Below are positions 24,581 to 32,719 of a DNA stretch of 47,333 nucleotides, in pieces; within the stretch, counting starts at the first letter, position 1, and each line of letters starts with the position of its first letter. The notes under the pieces are model-generated. The model did no database searches. It saw nothing but the letters and a program-made list of their open reading frames with translations, and was not told the origin of the DNA. Source of the stretch: Methylobacter sp. BlB1 (GTDB lineage: Bacteria > Pseudomonadota > Gammaproteobacteria > Methylococcales > Methylomonadaceae); NCBI RefSeq assembly GCF_015476545.1, contig NZ_JADMKV010000033.1:1-47333 (forward strand), given 5' to 3'. Position numbers and translations under genes: made by a program.

Positions 24581-25591
24581 ATGAAAAAACGTACTTTATT
24601 GGGACTGGCCACAGTCTCTTCGCTTTTATTCAGCAATCAAGGCGCATTTGCACACAGCGCTGCCGAAGCCCAGTCGGGCGGGTTGCGCGACTTGATGGGC
24701 CGCAGCGCCGCGGTCGCATTCGGCAAAGTCGTCGATATTCAATACCGTAATTCCGAACCGACCCGGGAAGAACCCAATGGGGTGCCGCATACTTTCGTTA
24801 CCTATGCCATCGACAAGGTGTTCCGCGGCTACTTGCCCGAAAAATTCACCCTGCGCATTCCGGGCGGCGCCGACGGCAAAGGCGGCGTGTACACCGAAAC
24901 GACTGCGCCCACCTTTGCGCGCGGCGAAACCGATGTGCTCTTTATCGAAGGCGGCGAGCCGGGCGATTGCCAATTGGTCGATTGCGTCGGAGGGCGCTTT
25001 CGCGTCTCCGAAGACCACATCTACAACGGCTACGGCGTACCCTTGGTCGAAGCCGAAAAAATGCTAAGCTTCGGCGGCAAGCCTCATTTCGAGCTGAATA
25101 CGATGGAGCTGCCGCGTCCCGATTTCGATAAAGTCATCACCCAAGCCGAAACCATCGCCTGGCTGAAAGAGAACCAGATCGACGAAAGCCGGCTGGACGA
25201 ACTACGCAAAAAATACGAGGTGGAAGCGCCCGCTTTTTATCGCATCAATTTACAGGCGGAAGGCATCAGCGACAGAGACGATGATTCCGGCGAGGAAGAA
25301 GCCGGCGTCATCGACACATACCGCGATCCGCTCAGCACCACCGAATTTTTCGCCCTGCTGGAGCATTTCAACGCCGAATTGGGCACGCCCGATCTGAAAG
25401 TCGTCGAAGCGGACCCCGGCCAGGCATTTTTCGTCAAGCCGCCCGTTGCCGAACCGATGCAGGAGGTCAGAACCGATCTGCCCAAGGCCAGCGACGAAGA
25501 ACTCAGAGAACGCGAGAGACTGGACGGATTATCCCAACGGGATGAGCCCGATAGCGCTGATTCCAGCTTTAACAAACTTACCGTTAACTAA
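24581..25591 (+). CDS. Exported protein with possible OB-fold/NTR-like domain, partner of the metzincin
   Basis: 336 residues from the ATG at 24581, chosen because it gives a clean signal peptide (KRTLLGLATVSSLLFSNQGAFA, cleaved before HSAAEA); the frame is open 25 codons further up. Residues 40-130 have a pattern often seen beside matrixin-type proteases: AVAFGKVVDIQYR, TFVTYAIDKVFRGYLPEKF, LRIPGGADGKGGV, PTFARGETDVLFI. By its strand order this could be a small OB-fold domain like the netrin/TIMP module. The C-terminal half is acidic and low in complexity. It lies 18 bp before the metzincin gene and is surely co-transcribed with it. A role as inhibitor or chaperone of that protease is a guess from arrangement alone. 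Confidence 0.6.
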   Translation: MKKRTLLGLATVSSLLFSNQGAFAHSAAEAQSGGLRDLMGRSAAVAFGKVVDIQYRNSEPTREEPNGVPHTFVTYAIDKVFRGYLPEKFTLRIPGGADGKGGVYTETTAPTFARGETDVLFIEGGEPGDCQLVDCVGGRFRVSEDHIYNGYGVPLVEAEKMLSFGGKPHFELNTMELPRPDFDKVITQAETIAWLKENQIDESRLDELRKKYEVEAPAFYRINLQAEGISDRDDDSGEEEAGVIDTYRDPLSTTEFFALLEHFNAELGTPDLKVVEADPGQAFFVKPPVAEPMQEVRTDLPKASDEELRERERLDGLSQRDEPDSADSSFNKLTVN

Positions 25592-25609
25592 TCGAAAGGG
25601 ATATAACTC

Positions 25610-26701
25610 ATGAAACAGATCAGATTTTTTGTGATGCTGCTCCTATTGATAGCGGCGCAATCGGCATTTAGTGCTTCCTGGCTGGAATGCAACGGCGACA
25701 GCGGAAAGAAATTGCGTTGGGGCGGAAACTCGACGAGCGCGCGCATCAATACCACCAGTTTTTCCGGCAGCGCTTTGACCGCTGCGCAGCGCGGCTTGAG
25801 CGCCACCAATAAGAACCCCTCGCCGTTTGTGATCAATGCCACGACTGAAACCGGCGGCGTCTCCCGCGGCAACGGCCAGAACGAAATCTATGCCAAGAAC
25901 ATCTCGCCTCCCGGCGTGGCCCAGATGAACTACCATTGCTACTGGTTCTTCGGCTGGCATTACGGCCTGGACGAAGTGGACATCGTGCTCGATTCCGAGC
26001 GCAACTGGACCAGTTCCACTGCTAAGTCGGCCAACTTCACGTACACGGGTTCCGCGCGCCCGATCGACTCGGTGATTACGCATGAAGCGGGACACCTGCT
26101 GGGGCTGATGCACGTGAACTGGGAATACAACGTGATGGGCGACTCCTGGCGGCATCACCATGCCAACGGCACGCAAGCGGACATTTATTTCGGCGAAGAT
26201 GCTTCCCATGGTTCGCGCGTGCTGTACGGCTCTCAAAACAGCGCGTTCAACGACGTGTCAGTCACGCACTGGCGCCGTACCGGCGCGGACGGCGAATATT
26301 CCAGCCATGGCCGCGTACGTGTCCGCAACAACGCGAATACCGCGACCTTGACCGGCATCACGATCAACGGCGAACCCGGTTTCCGCGTCACTCGCGGCAC
26401 CTTGGTCAGACCGGAATTTACGCTCGAAAACAACGGCAAGTCGACCAAGAGCGACATCGGCTTCGGCATCTACGTCTCGACCAACGACTTCATCAGCACG
26501 GGTGATCGGCGCATCGCCGGCGGCACCTTCGGCTCTTTGAGCCCGGACGATGTGCACACGACCACCATCCCGGTCTTCATTCCGAGCGATTTGACGGTCG
26601 GCAAGGATTATTGGCTTGGCATCATCATCGATGAAGACAATGCGATCAGCGAAGTGAACGAATCGAATAACCAGGCCTATATTCCGATCCGAATCCAATG
26701 A
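25610..26701 (+). CDS. Secreted matrixin-like metzincin protease with C-terminal CARDB-like domain
   Basis: 363 residues with a signal peptide (FFVMLLLLIAAQSAFS). The zinc site HEAGHLLGLMH (158-168) has the full metzincin HExxHxxGxxH form, and YNVMGD (173-178) is the Met-turn. A loop DEVDIVLDSERNW precedes it. The last hundred residues (about 255-363) match a CARDB-type beta domain: RPEFTLENNGKSTKSDIGFG, IYVSTNDFISTGDR, DYWLGIIIDEDNAISEVNES, the last typical of such domains. It should be a secreted or surface endopeptidase. AAAGGGAT gives a good ribosome site 18 bp after the upstream gene. It is unrelated in sequence to the AT-rich metallopeptidase at 21944. Confidence 0.8.
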   Translation: MKQIRFFVMLLLLIAAQSAFSASWLECNGDSGKKLRWGGNSTSARINTTSFSGSALTAAQRGLSATNKNPSPFVINATTETGGVSRGNGQNEIYAKNISPPGVAQMNYHCYWFFGWHYGLDEVDIVLDSERNWTSSTAKSANFTYTGSARPIDSVITHEAGHLLGLMHVNWEYNVMGDSWRHHHANGTQADIYFGEDASHGSRVLYGSQNSAFNDVSVTHWRRTGADGEYSSHGRVRVRNNANTATLTGITINGEPGFRVTRGTLVRPEFTLENNGKSTKSDIGFGIYVSTNDFISTGDRRIAGGTFGSLSPDDVHTTTIPVFIPSDLTVGKDYWLGIIIDEDNAISEVNESNNQAYIPIRIQ

Positions 26702-26782
26702 TCAGTGCCTGAAAGCGTCCCCGGAGCAGAAGGTTCTGTTTCGGGGCGTTGTTGGATAAACAGAATTAGTGTTAAAGTCAGG

Positions 26783-26869
26783 CTATAAAAACCGGCTTCC
26801 GGCATGGTCCTGAAAAAGCGCGGCCATGCGGACATAGCCGCGCAAGGTCTCGACGCTGCGGTGCCGCAA
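26783..26869 (-). pseudogene. C-terminal remnant of a tyrosine recombinase
   Basis: On the minus strand the 28 codons before a TAG stop read LRHRSVETLRGYVRMAALF followed by QDHAGSRFL. This is the typical end of phage-integrase-type recombinases (HRS..T..GYVR, with the active-site tyrosine in GYVR). Nothing upstream on that strand continues the gene, so only its tail is left. It lies 80 bp before the intact tautomerase gene. A stem gcgcggc/gccgcgc falls within it by chance of codon use. Confidence 0.65.
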
Positions 26870-26961
26870 GGGTTGTGTTGCGTTAGCGGGAGGAGCCGCA
26901 GTTCAGGTAAACTACGCGACCTTAATACCGTTCAGAAAAAACTACATTAAAAGGAAGTTTA

Positions 26962-27351
26962 ATGGCTCAAGTAAAAATTTACGGCATTCGGGAAAAGCTG
27001 GCGCCGGTGCGCGAGCGTTTGTCGGAAACCATTCACCAATGTGTCATGGAAGCCTTGCAGTTCCCGGCCGACAAACGCGCGCATCGTTTTTTCATGATGG
27101 AGAAGGAGGATATGCTTTATCCGCCAGGGCGTACCGATGCTTACACCATTATCGAAATCGCAATGATCGAAGGCCGCAGCATTGAAGCAAAGAAGAAGCT
27201 CATCCGTCTGCTTTTCGATAAAATCAGGGATGAAGTCGGCATCGCGCATCAGGATATCGAGGTGTGCATTCAGGAAAGCCCCGCGCACAACTGGGGCTTC
27301 AGGGGCATGCACGGCGATGAAGTCAAACTCAATTATAAAATCGATGTATGA
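26962..27351 (+). CDS. Tautomerase family protein (Tautomerase_2 type)
   Basis: 129 residues without a signal peptide. The pattern AQVKIYGIREKLAPVRERLSE, then FFMMEKEDMLYPPGRTDAYT, IIEIAMIEGRSIEAKKKLIR and EVCIQESPAHNWGFRGMHGDE is that of the longer, single-chain relatives of 4-oxalocrotonate tautomerase, which carry two beta-alpha-beta units' worth of sequence. The usual catalytic Pro1 is not present after the initiator Met (Ala is residue 2), as in many members of this subgroup, so the reaction is uncertain. AAGGAAG lies before the ATG. A degraded copy of its first 150 bases lies 3.2 kb upstream (23712-23867). The 394 bp after it hold no gene I can support. Confidence 0.8.
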   Translation: MAQVKIYGIREKLAPVRERLSETIHQCVMEALQFPADKRAHRFFMMEKEDMLYPPGRTDAYTIIEIAMIEGRSIEAKKKLIRLLFDKIRDEVGIAHQDIEVCIQESPAHNWGFRGMHGDEVKLNYKIDV

Positions 27352-27745
27352 ATTTATTCAGGCGTTGGTGTTTCAACGGACATCGGGCATTTTGAAAACG
27401 CCGTATGTGATTCCAAGACCACACGCCCTGTTATGAATGACTGAAATGAATACTCGCCGCCACGGCAGTAGAAAACTGATTGAGTTCAAGATCAGCATTG
27501 AAAAAATTGCATTAGGTAGTATTACGTATTATGCTTCGCTTCGTGCTTGGCGCATCAGTATTTATGTTAGTCAGGCACTAAAGAGGCTGCAGTCTGGATT
27601 GGAAGTATGGACTCGGCGCATCAGCGGCAGAGAAATCCATTGCAGAACTCCAGTCCGGCTACGGGCCGGCTTTATTTTGTCTGATCGCCCATTCCGACGG
27701 GATAGGCGAATCTGTTCCTTACACTAGATCACAGGATGTCATTGT
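27352..27745. other. Intergenic gap without a supported gene
   Basis: 394 bp. A 96-codon frame (27437-27727) has no recognisable sequence, no ribosome site and Arg-rich, unstructured composition, so I leave it out. No repeats or promoter-like pairs stand out. AGGAT at the end serves the next gene. Confidence 0.4.
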
Positions 27746-28444
27746 ATGAATAAGTTCAAAAAACGGTTGTGGGTAATGGCTTGCGGTTCATTACTTGCAA
27801 GCATCGGTATCAGCCAATCTGTCCATGCCGCTAATAATATTCAGCACTTTAAACAAAAAGGGTCGGGTGCGTCGGCTCAATGGGATCAGTCTGACGACTG
27901 CTCTTACTCCAGTACCTCCGTATATGTCTCGGAGACCGAAACACCAGGCGCCTCCGGCGAGTCGGCGCCATTCGTCAGCGTATGGGTAAATACCTACAAC
28001 TCTTGCAATGGAACCTCACACAGCATTTCCGGTTATTCATACGCTGATATCCAGTTCAACAAGAACCCGGGATTCAAGCCCAGCACACTGGTTGCGACCA
28101 TCCCCGCCTCAGTGTGCAGCTATGACTATAATACGGATTCATGGTGGGGATCGTATACATGTGAGGAAAACCATACCATCGATGTCGATCTTACCTGGAC
28201 GCCTACTGAGCATCCAACACACTCCAACAGCCATTACAACTACGGTTCGCCCACTTATAAGTTTTCATCCCACAGTGTAGGGTCTACGGCGGCCGCTACA
28301 GTTTCGGGAACCGTCAAACAGGACGGCTCTCTCGACTTGATTACCGGCAGCTTGACGTACGGACAGGTGTATTCTGACCATTCCGGCAGCATATACCTGG
28401 GCGAGTACCCTATCTTTTTGCCCCAACCAGTAGTTGCCTACTGA
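27746..28444 (+). CDS. Exported protein of unknown function
   Basis: 232 residues with a signal peptide (WVMACGSLLASIGISQSVHA, cleaved before ANNIQHF). The mature part is rich in Ser, Thr and Tyr and predicted to be all beta (SVYVSETETPG, APFVSVWVNTYNSCNGTSH, SGYSYADIQFNK, VDLTWTPTE, AATVSGTVKQDGSLDLITGS). It has cysteines that could pair (DDCSY, NSCNGT, ASVCSYDY, YTCEEN). No family is recognised. It shares general style, but no clear sequence, with the exported protein at 34186. A hairpin follows the gene, so it is probably transcribed alone. Confidence 0.6.
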   Translation: MNKFKKRLWVMACGSLLASIGISQSVHAANNIQHFKQKGSGASAQWDQSDDCSYSSTSVYVSETETPGASGESAPFVSVWVNTYNSCNGTSHSISGYSYADIQFNKNPGFKPSTLVATIPASVCSYDYNTDSWWGSYTCEENHTIDVDLTWTPTEHPTHSNSHYNYGSPTYKFSSHSVGSTAAATVSGTVKQDGSLDLITGSLTYGQVYSDHSGSIYLGEYPIFLPQPVVAY

Positions 28445-28496
28445 CAATAAGGGCGGCACAAGCTTGAACCGCCTGTAAGCCGTGCTGATGTTAAAC

Positions 28497-28527
28497 GGGA
28501 AGCGTCTAAGAAATTCGGGCGCTTCCC
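28497..28527 (+). terminator. Hairpin after the exported-protein gene
   Basis: gggaagcg and cgcttccc form a perfect 8-bp stem (a tenth pair is possible) 52 bases after the stop codon. It is followed by the short ttatc stretch. It is probably a weak terminator. Confidence 0.45.
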
Positions 28528-28599
28528 TTATCAACGCATCTTAAAAAGTTCTATTTCTTCGTAAGGCTTGAGTCGAACTGAGGTTAATTAAGGAAACCC

Positions 28600-29049
28600 A
28601 TGAGCAGTTATCAGCTACAAACTGAAATTGAGATTGATGCAACCCCCGACCAGGTCTGGGCAATTCTTACAGATTTCACAGCCTATCCGGAGTGGAATCC
28701 CTTTATCAAATACATTCATGGGCTTCCGCAGCATGGCGCCCGGCTTGAAGTGCGCATTCAGCCAAGCGGAGCCAGAGGCATGACTTTCCGTCCGTCCGTT
28801 CTGATGGCCGATGCCGGCCGGGAACTTTGCTGGCTTGGCCGCTTCCTGCTGCCCGGCTTGTTCGACGGCGAGCACTGCTTTGTGATCGAGCCTCTTGCCA
28901 GCGGAAAGGTGCGGTTCCGGCAAAGCGAGCAGTTCAGCGGCGTGCTCGTGCCGGTATTCAGAGGCAGTCTCGAGCGGGATACGAAGCGAGGTTTTGAAGC
29001 GATGAATCAGGCGTTGAAAGCGCGCGCCGAAGCAAGCCAATCAAACTGA
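28600..29049 (+). CDS. SRPBCC (START-like/polyketide cyclase type) domain protein
   Basis: 149 residues, one complete SRPBCC domain. It begins YQLQTEIEIDATPDQVWAIL, followed by TDFTAYPEWNPFI, the most characteristic stretch of the family. It then alternates strands (RLEVRIQPSGAR, ELCWLGRFLLPGLFDGEHCF, KVRFRQSEQFSG) and ends in the long closing helix LERDTKRGFEAMNQALKARA. Such domains make a deep hydrophobic pocket for lipids or aromatic ligands. The ligand here is unknown. It is followed after 19 bp by the cupin gene and then the phosphatase-like gene, so the three probably form an operon. AAGGAAACCC is a strong ribosome site. Confidence 0.8.
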   Translation: MSSYQLQTEIEIDATPDQVWAILTDFTAYPEWNPFIKYIHGLPQHGARLEVRIQPSGARGMTFRPSVLMADAGRELCWLGRFLLPGLFDGEHCFVIEPLASGKVRFRQSEQFSGVLVPVFRGSLERDTKRGFEAMNQALKARAEASQSN

Positions 29050-29068
29050 CTTTTTAGGATAAACCTTT

Positions 29069-29410
29069 ATGAAACCAATTGATCGCACTTGTGCCGAACA
29101 TTACGTCTGGGGCGATGCATGTGACGGATGGCATCTGGTAAAGCGCGATGACATGTCGGTCATCGCCGAGCGTGTGCCGGCCGATGCAAAAGAAATTCGT
29201 CATTTTCATGCAATTGCGCGGCAGTTTTTTTTCATCCTGAGCGGTTGTGCCGTTCTCGAGATCAATGGCGAGCGTTTCTCCTTGATGGAAGGCCAGGGCA
29301 TGGAAGTCGCCCCCGGCATTTCGCATCAGTTCTTGAATGAATCGTCCGAGGATGTTCACTTTCTGGTCATCTCGCATCCGAGCACCAGAGGCGACCGTGT
29401 CGATGCCTGA
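29069..29410 (+). CDS. Cupin domain protein
   Basis: 113 residues, a single cupin barrel. The first motif, EIRHFHAIARQFFFILSGCA, and the second, PGISHQFLNESSEDVHFLVI, frame the fold, with VLEINGERFSLMEGQGMEVA between them. Motif 1 has histidines HFH but lacks the second glutamate spacing of the classical metal site; a metal may still bind through these and the His in GISHQF. The role is unknown. Small cupins of this type often bind or isomerise small sugars or act as sensors. It sits 19 bp after the SRPBCC gene. Confidence 0.75.
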   Translation: MKPIDRTCAEHYVWGDACDGWHLVKRDDMSVIAERVPADAKEIRHFHAIARQFFFILSGCAVLEINGERFSLMEGQGMEVAPGISHQFLNESSEDVHFLVISHPSTRGDRVDA

Positions 29411-29446
29411 TTTTGCGCCGCCTTCAATTTCAAAATACTAAATACT

Positions 29447-29944
29447 ATGAAAGACACAACCGCCAAAATTGCCGGCATTGACAATTTCCGCGCTGTCGAC
29501 GCTACGCTCGCGACATCAGGCCAGCCCACGGAAGATCAGCTGCGGGCTGCGGCGGCCGAAGGCTATGAAGTCGTCATCAATCTCGCGCTTCACAACCATC
29601 CTCGCTATTCGCTGCCGGATGAGTCGGGTCTGGTGGAAAGCCTGGGCATGACATACGTCCATATTCCGGTCCAGTTCGACGCTCCCGGCGAGAATGAGCT
29701 GCTGGCTTTCTTTGAAGCCATGGACGCGCACAAAGACAGAAAGCGCCATATTCATTGTTCCCTCAATAAACGGGCGACCGTATTCCTGGGATTGTACAAC
29801 ATGATCAGGCTGGGCCAGGCTGAAGCTGACGCGTTCGAGACCATGAGGTCGGTCTGGGAACCCGACGAGGTCTGGGCCGCATTTATAGCGGAATTTATAG
29901 CGGACATGCAGGCCAGGCATGTTGCTCACTCTCCGGCCCGCTGA
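29447..29944 (+). CDS. Protein-tyrosine-phosphatase-like protein with C-x4-R loop
   Basis: 165 residues. IDNFRAVDATLATSGQPTED at about 10-29 and EGYEVVINLALHNHPRYSLP are typical of the DUF442/dual-specificity phosphatase-like group (neighbour of the beta-lactamase-hydrolase-like phosphatases). The catalytic loop region is HIHCSLNKRATVFLGLYNMI, in which cysteine and arginine are four residues apart instead of the five of the usual HCx5R P-loop. This variant is common in the subgroup, and its catalytic status is uncertain. The helix DAFETMRSVWEPDEVWAAF follows. It is the third gene of the SRPBCC-cupin-phosphatase run. The ribosome site is weak. Confidence 0.7.
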   Translation: MKDTTAKIAGIDNFRAVDATLATSGQPTEDQLRAAAAEGYEVVINLALHNHPRYSLPDESGLVESLGMTYVHIPVQFDAPGENELLAFFEAMDAHKDRKRHIHCSLNKRATVFLGLYNMIRLGQAEADAFETMRSVWEPDEVWAAFIAEFIADMQARHVAHSPAR

Positions 29945-30035
29945 CCGGCATCAGCCCGGCCAGATTAAAAAATCTGTAATTCTTGCCGTAAATCCATAAC
30001 GCCACATTGACGCTCCCCCATTGGGTACAACAGAA

Positions 30036-30086
30036 AATTAATTTTTCGTGTGATGGCGTACATAAATTTCATTCTTCTTGCTGTAG
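30036..30086 (+). promoter_or_regulatory. 33-bp conserved upstream block, copy 2, with AATTAATT
   Basis: AATTAATT (30036-30043), then a block from TGGCGTACATAA (30054-30065) to TGTAG (30082-30086), with the same inner spacing as 2625-2657. The five differences between the copies are all transitions. The ATG of the TPR gene lies 110 bp downstream. It is a candidate promoter or operator shared with the stress genes at 2867. Confidence 0.5.
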
Positions 30087-30195
30087 GGTAATTTTTTATC
30101 AGGAATACGTGCCATAGTCTGTTTGCTTTCCTCTGCATCGGGCCGTTATATCAAACGTCGGCCCAGACGCGACTTTTCAAGCCGAGAGAGAAGTT

Positions 30196-31890
30196 ATGCC
30201 ATTTATCCGCCGCTTATATAGAACGCTACTTTTATTGGCAGTTTTCGCTGTTGCCATGTTTTCTATCAGCGCCTATGCGCATCAGGAACAAGCCGGAGCC
30301 GGTCTTACAGAGAAAGCCCGGCTCGGCGAGATTCGTTTCCCGACTTCTGCCCGGTCGGAAAAGGCGCAAGCCCATTTTCTGCGGGGAGTCACGGCGCTGC
30401 ATTCCTTTTCGTATGAGCTGGCGCTCGACGAGTTTCGCAAAGCCACGGCAATCGAGCCGGATTTCATGATGGGCTATTGGGGCGAGGCGATGGCGTACAA
30501 TCAGCCGCTCTGGGGAAAGCAGGACGCTGATGCTGCGCGTAAGGCGCTCGCAAATATCAAGGACATCCCCAAGCTAGGCCCAAGGGAGCGGGCTTATCTG
30601 CATGCAGTAAAGCTATTGTATGACGAAGGCGACAAGGCCTACGCCGCCGCTATGGAAAGGCTCTACCGGGAATACCCGGACGACCTGGAGGTGGCAGCCT
30701 TTTATGCGCTGGCCCTGCTGGGAAGCGTCCGCTCAGACGATCCTGCCGGTCTGCGAACCCGGATCAGGGCAGGCGCCGTCGCGTTAGAGGTGGCCCGAAA
30801 AGCACCCGATCACCCCGGCGCAACGCACTATATCCTTCATGCGTTCGATGACCCGGATCACGCCATTCTGGCTCTGCCGGCCGCGCGGCGCTACGCCGAA
30901 ATCGCGCCCGAAGCGCCTCATGCGCTGCACATGCCGTCTCACATTTTCCTGCAGCTGGGGATGTGGCCGGAAGCCGCTTCGACGCAGGAAGCGTTATGGG
31001 AACAGCAGAAAAACAGCCCCGTCAGCGAGCGCGACTACCATAACCTTTACTGGCTGCATTATGTCTATTTACAGCAGGGCCGCTACCGCGAGGCGGAGGC
31101 ATTGCTGACGCTGATGCAGAAAAATCTCTCGGAGTTTCCTAAAGATGACAGCGTTTCCCTGGGCTACGTAACCTTTCTCAATTCCGGCATGGCCGCCGCC
31201 TTCATGCTTGAAACCGGACGCTGGGAGGCGGCAGCCAGGTTGATTGATCCCTTACAGAGGCGCTTTGGGCACTTCGTTGCGGCTGTCGAGGACAATCCCG
31301 GCCCGTACCAGGGGCTGGCCGGCTACGTCGAATCGCTATGGATCTACACACGCGGCATGGCGGCCGCAAAAATGAATTCGCCGGATGCCCGCAAGCATAT
31401 TGAAGCGCTGCAAGCCATGGCGCAGCGAGCCGATAAAGAGGATCTGCCCGGCATCGGATTGCCTCTGCCGAAAATATCGGAAATTCAAAGACTGGAGATT
31501 GCTGCTGTGGCAAGCGCATCGAAGGACAGACTGGATGAGGCTATCAAGCGTATGGAAAAAGCGGCGGCCATCGAGGATTCGGCGCCGCCTCCCCCGGGAC
31601 CGCCTGCGTTGATCAAGCCCGCGCACGAATTACTCGGCGAAATGCTCCTGCAGGCAGACCGTCCGGCGGAAGCTGAAAAGCAGTTTGGGGCGGCGCTTGT
31701 TCGGCACACAAGCCGGGCGCGTTCATTACTGGGGGTTGCGCGGGCCGCCGCCCGGCAGGGAAAATGCGAGAACGCCATGAATACCTATGCCGAGTTCCTG
31801 CATCAATGGCAACGGTCCGATAAAGGCCTGCCGGAGATACAAGAGGCGCAGGACTATTTAAAGCGAGCCAGAAGCGATGGAATGTGCTGA
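30196..31890 (+). CDS. Exported tetratricopeptide-repeat protein
   Basis: 564 residues with a signal peptide or anchor (TLLLLAVFAVAMFSISAYA, before HQEQAG). TPR units are visible: AHFLRGVTALHSFSYELALD with EFRKATAIEPDFMMGYWGEA, AMERLYREYPDDLEVAAFYA, YWLHYVYLQQGRYREAEALL and, near the end, AHELLGEMLLQADRPAEAEK with QFGAALVRHTSRARSLLGVA. The middle (DHPGATHYILHAFDDPDHAI, then HALHMPSHIFLQLGMWPEA) is the histidine-rich segment of a widespread family of exported TPR proteins of unknown function. It is probably a periplasmic scaffold. Its 5' region shares a 33-bp block with the stress operon at 2867. GAGAGAAG is a good ribosome site. The 350 bp after it hold no gene I can support. Confidence 0.75.
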   Translation: MPFIRRLYRTLLLLAVFAVAMFSISAYAHQEQAGAGLTEKARLGEIRFPTSARSEKAQAHFLRGVTALHSFSYELALDEFRKATAIEPDFMMGYWGEAMAYNQPLWGKQDADAARKALANIKDIPKLGPRERAYLHAVKLLYDEGDKAYAAAMERLYREYPDDLEVAAFYALALLGSVRSDDPAGLRTRIRAGAVALEVARKAPDHPGATHYILHAFDDPDHAILALPAARRYAEIAPEAPHALHMPSHIFLQLGMWPEAASTQEALWEQQKNSPVSERDYHNLYWLHYVYLQQGRYREAEALLTLMQKNLSEFPKDDSVSLGYVTFLNSGMAAAFMLETGRWEAAARLIDPLQRRFGHFVAAVEDNPGPYQGLAGYVESLWIYTRGMAAAKMNSPDARKHIEALQAMAQRADKEDLPGIGLPLPKISEIQRLEIAAVASASKDRLDEAIKRMEKAAAIEDSAPPPPGPPALIKPAHELLGEMLLQADRPAEAEKQFGAALVRHTSRARSLLGVARAAARQGKCENAMNTYAEFLHQWQRSDKGLPEIQEAQDYLKRARSDGMC

Positions 31891-32243
31891 ACGCATTGAC
31901 ACGCACCGGCCAGGAGCGATGGGTTTCCTTTGACAGTCTATCCTGTCTGCCTTTCATCCTATGGTATTCATACGTATTGCGTATTTAATTCAATATAGTA
32001 ATTTTGAGTTTCCACAGAGCAATAGCTTGGGAATCTTTGACGTGACAGAGCGGGGCATTTACATCTTCACGTCAACCCTGAACAATCAGCCAACGGCCGA
32101 GGCGGTGTGAAAACTCACTGATGAATCTCGTCCCTTTTCCAGGTTGTTCTGACAATATGAGATCGTGTCTTTCCGTCAATTATTTTCGTTTTGATACCGC
32201 CTGGCGGTTTATTTAAATACTGAAAGCTGAAGGAGATACTTCT

Positions 32244-32588
32244 ATGAAATTGAAACACGCTACCGTTTTAATGGGCGCTCTCGCGCTTGGCCTCAGCGCC
32301 CAATCCAATGCCGCCGAGCATCATACGGCTCAGGCGCTGGAACACTCAGGCATGGCGACGGCCCATGGACAGGATGGCCACGCCGACCAGCTGCTCAAGC
32401 ATGCGGAAGAAGGCTTGAAACATGCTGAAGCTGCGGAAAAAGAGCATGCTGAATCTCATAAACATATGACAGAAGCCATTGATCATTTAAAACAAGCCAT
32501 AGATCATGCCAAGAAAGACCATGCCGATGTAGCGACCAAGCATGCCGAAGAAGCGATGGTGCATATGCGCAAATCGATTCCTCAATAA
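32244..32588 (+). CDS. SmbP-like small metal-binding periplasmic protein (2)
   Basis: 114 residues with a signal peptide (ATVLMGALALGLSAQSNAA). The mature chain is helical and rich in evenly spaced histidines: EHHTAQALEHSGMATAHGQD, LLKHAEEGLKHAEAAEKEHA, ESHKHMTEAIDHLKQAIDHA, DVATKHAEEAMVHM. It has about twice the histidines of the paralogue at 18842-19177, so its metal capacity may be higher. SmbP binds copper and other divalent metals in the periplasm. AAGGAG lies 9 bases before the ATG. It is a single-gene unit ended by a terminator-like hairpin. Confidence 0.8.
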   Translation: MKLKHATVLMGALALGLSAQSNAAEHHTAQALEHSGMATAHGQDGHADQLLKHAEEGLKHAEAAEKEHAESHKHMTEAIDHLKQAIDHAKKDHADVATKHAEEAMVHMRKSIPQ

Positions 32589-32600
32589 GTCTCTAATAGT

Positions 32601-32636
32601 GAAGCCGGTTATCGGGCGTTCATGATAGCCGGTTTC
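32601..32636 (+). terminator. Terminator-like hairpin after smbP-like gene 2
   Basis: gaagccggttat (32601-32612) pairs with atagccggtttc (32625-32636) over 12 bp with two wobbles. It lies 12 bases after the stop codon. The following sequence is only moderately T-rich. Confidence 0.5.
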
Positions 32637-32719
32637 GTTCTCCGTGATTTTGCCGTAAGCGGGCCGCCTGATTGTTATGCCGTCTAAAAACGGCCTTGTT
32701 TTCAATTCCGGTAACCGGG

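Noticed and set aside
27437-27727. 96-codon frame between the tautomerase and the exported-protein gene
   Set aside because: No ribosome site, no family resemblance, Arg-rich random-looking composition.
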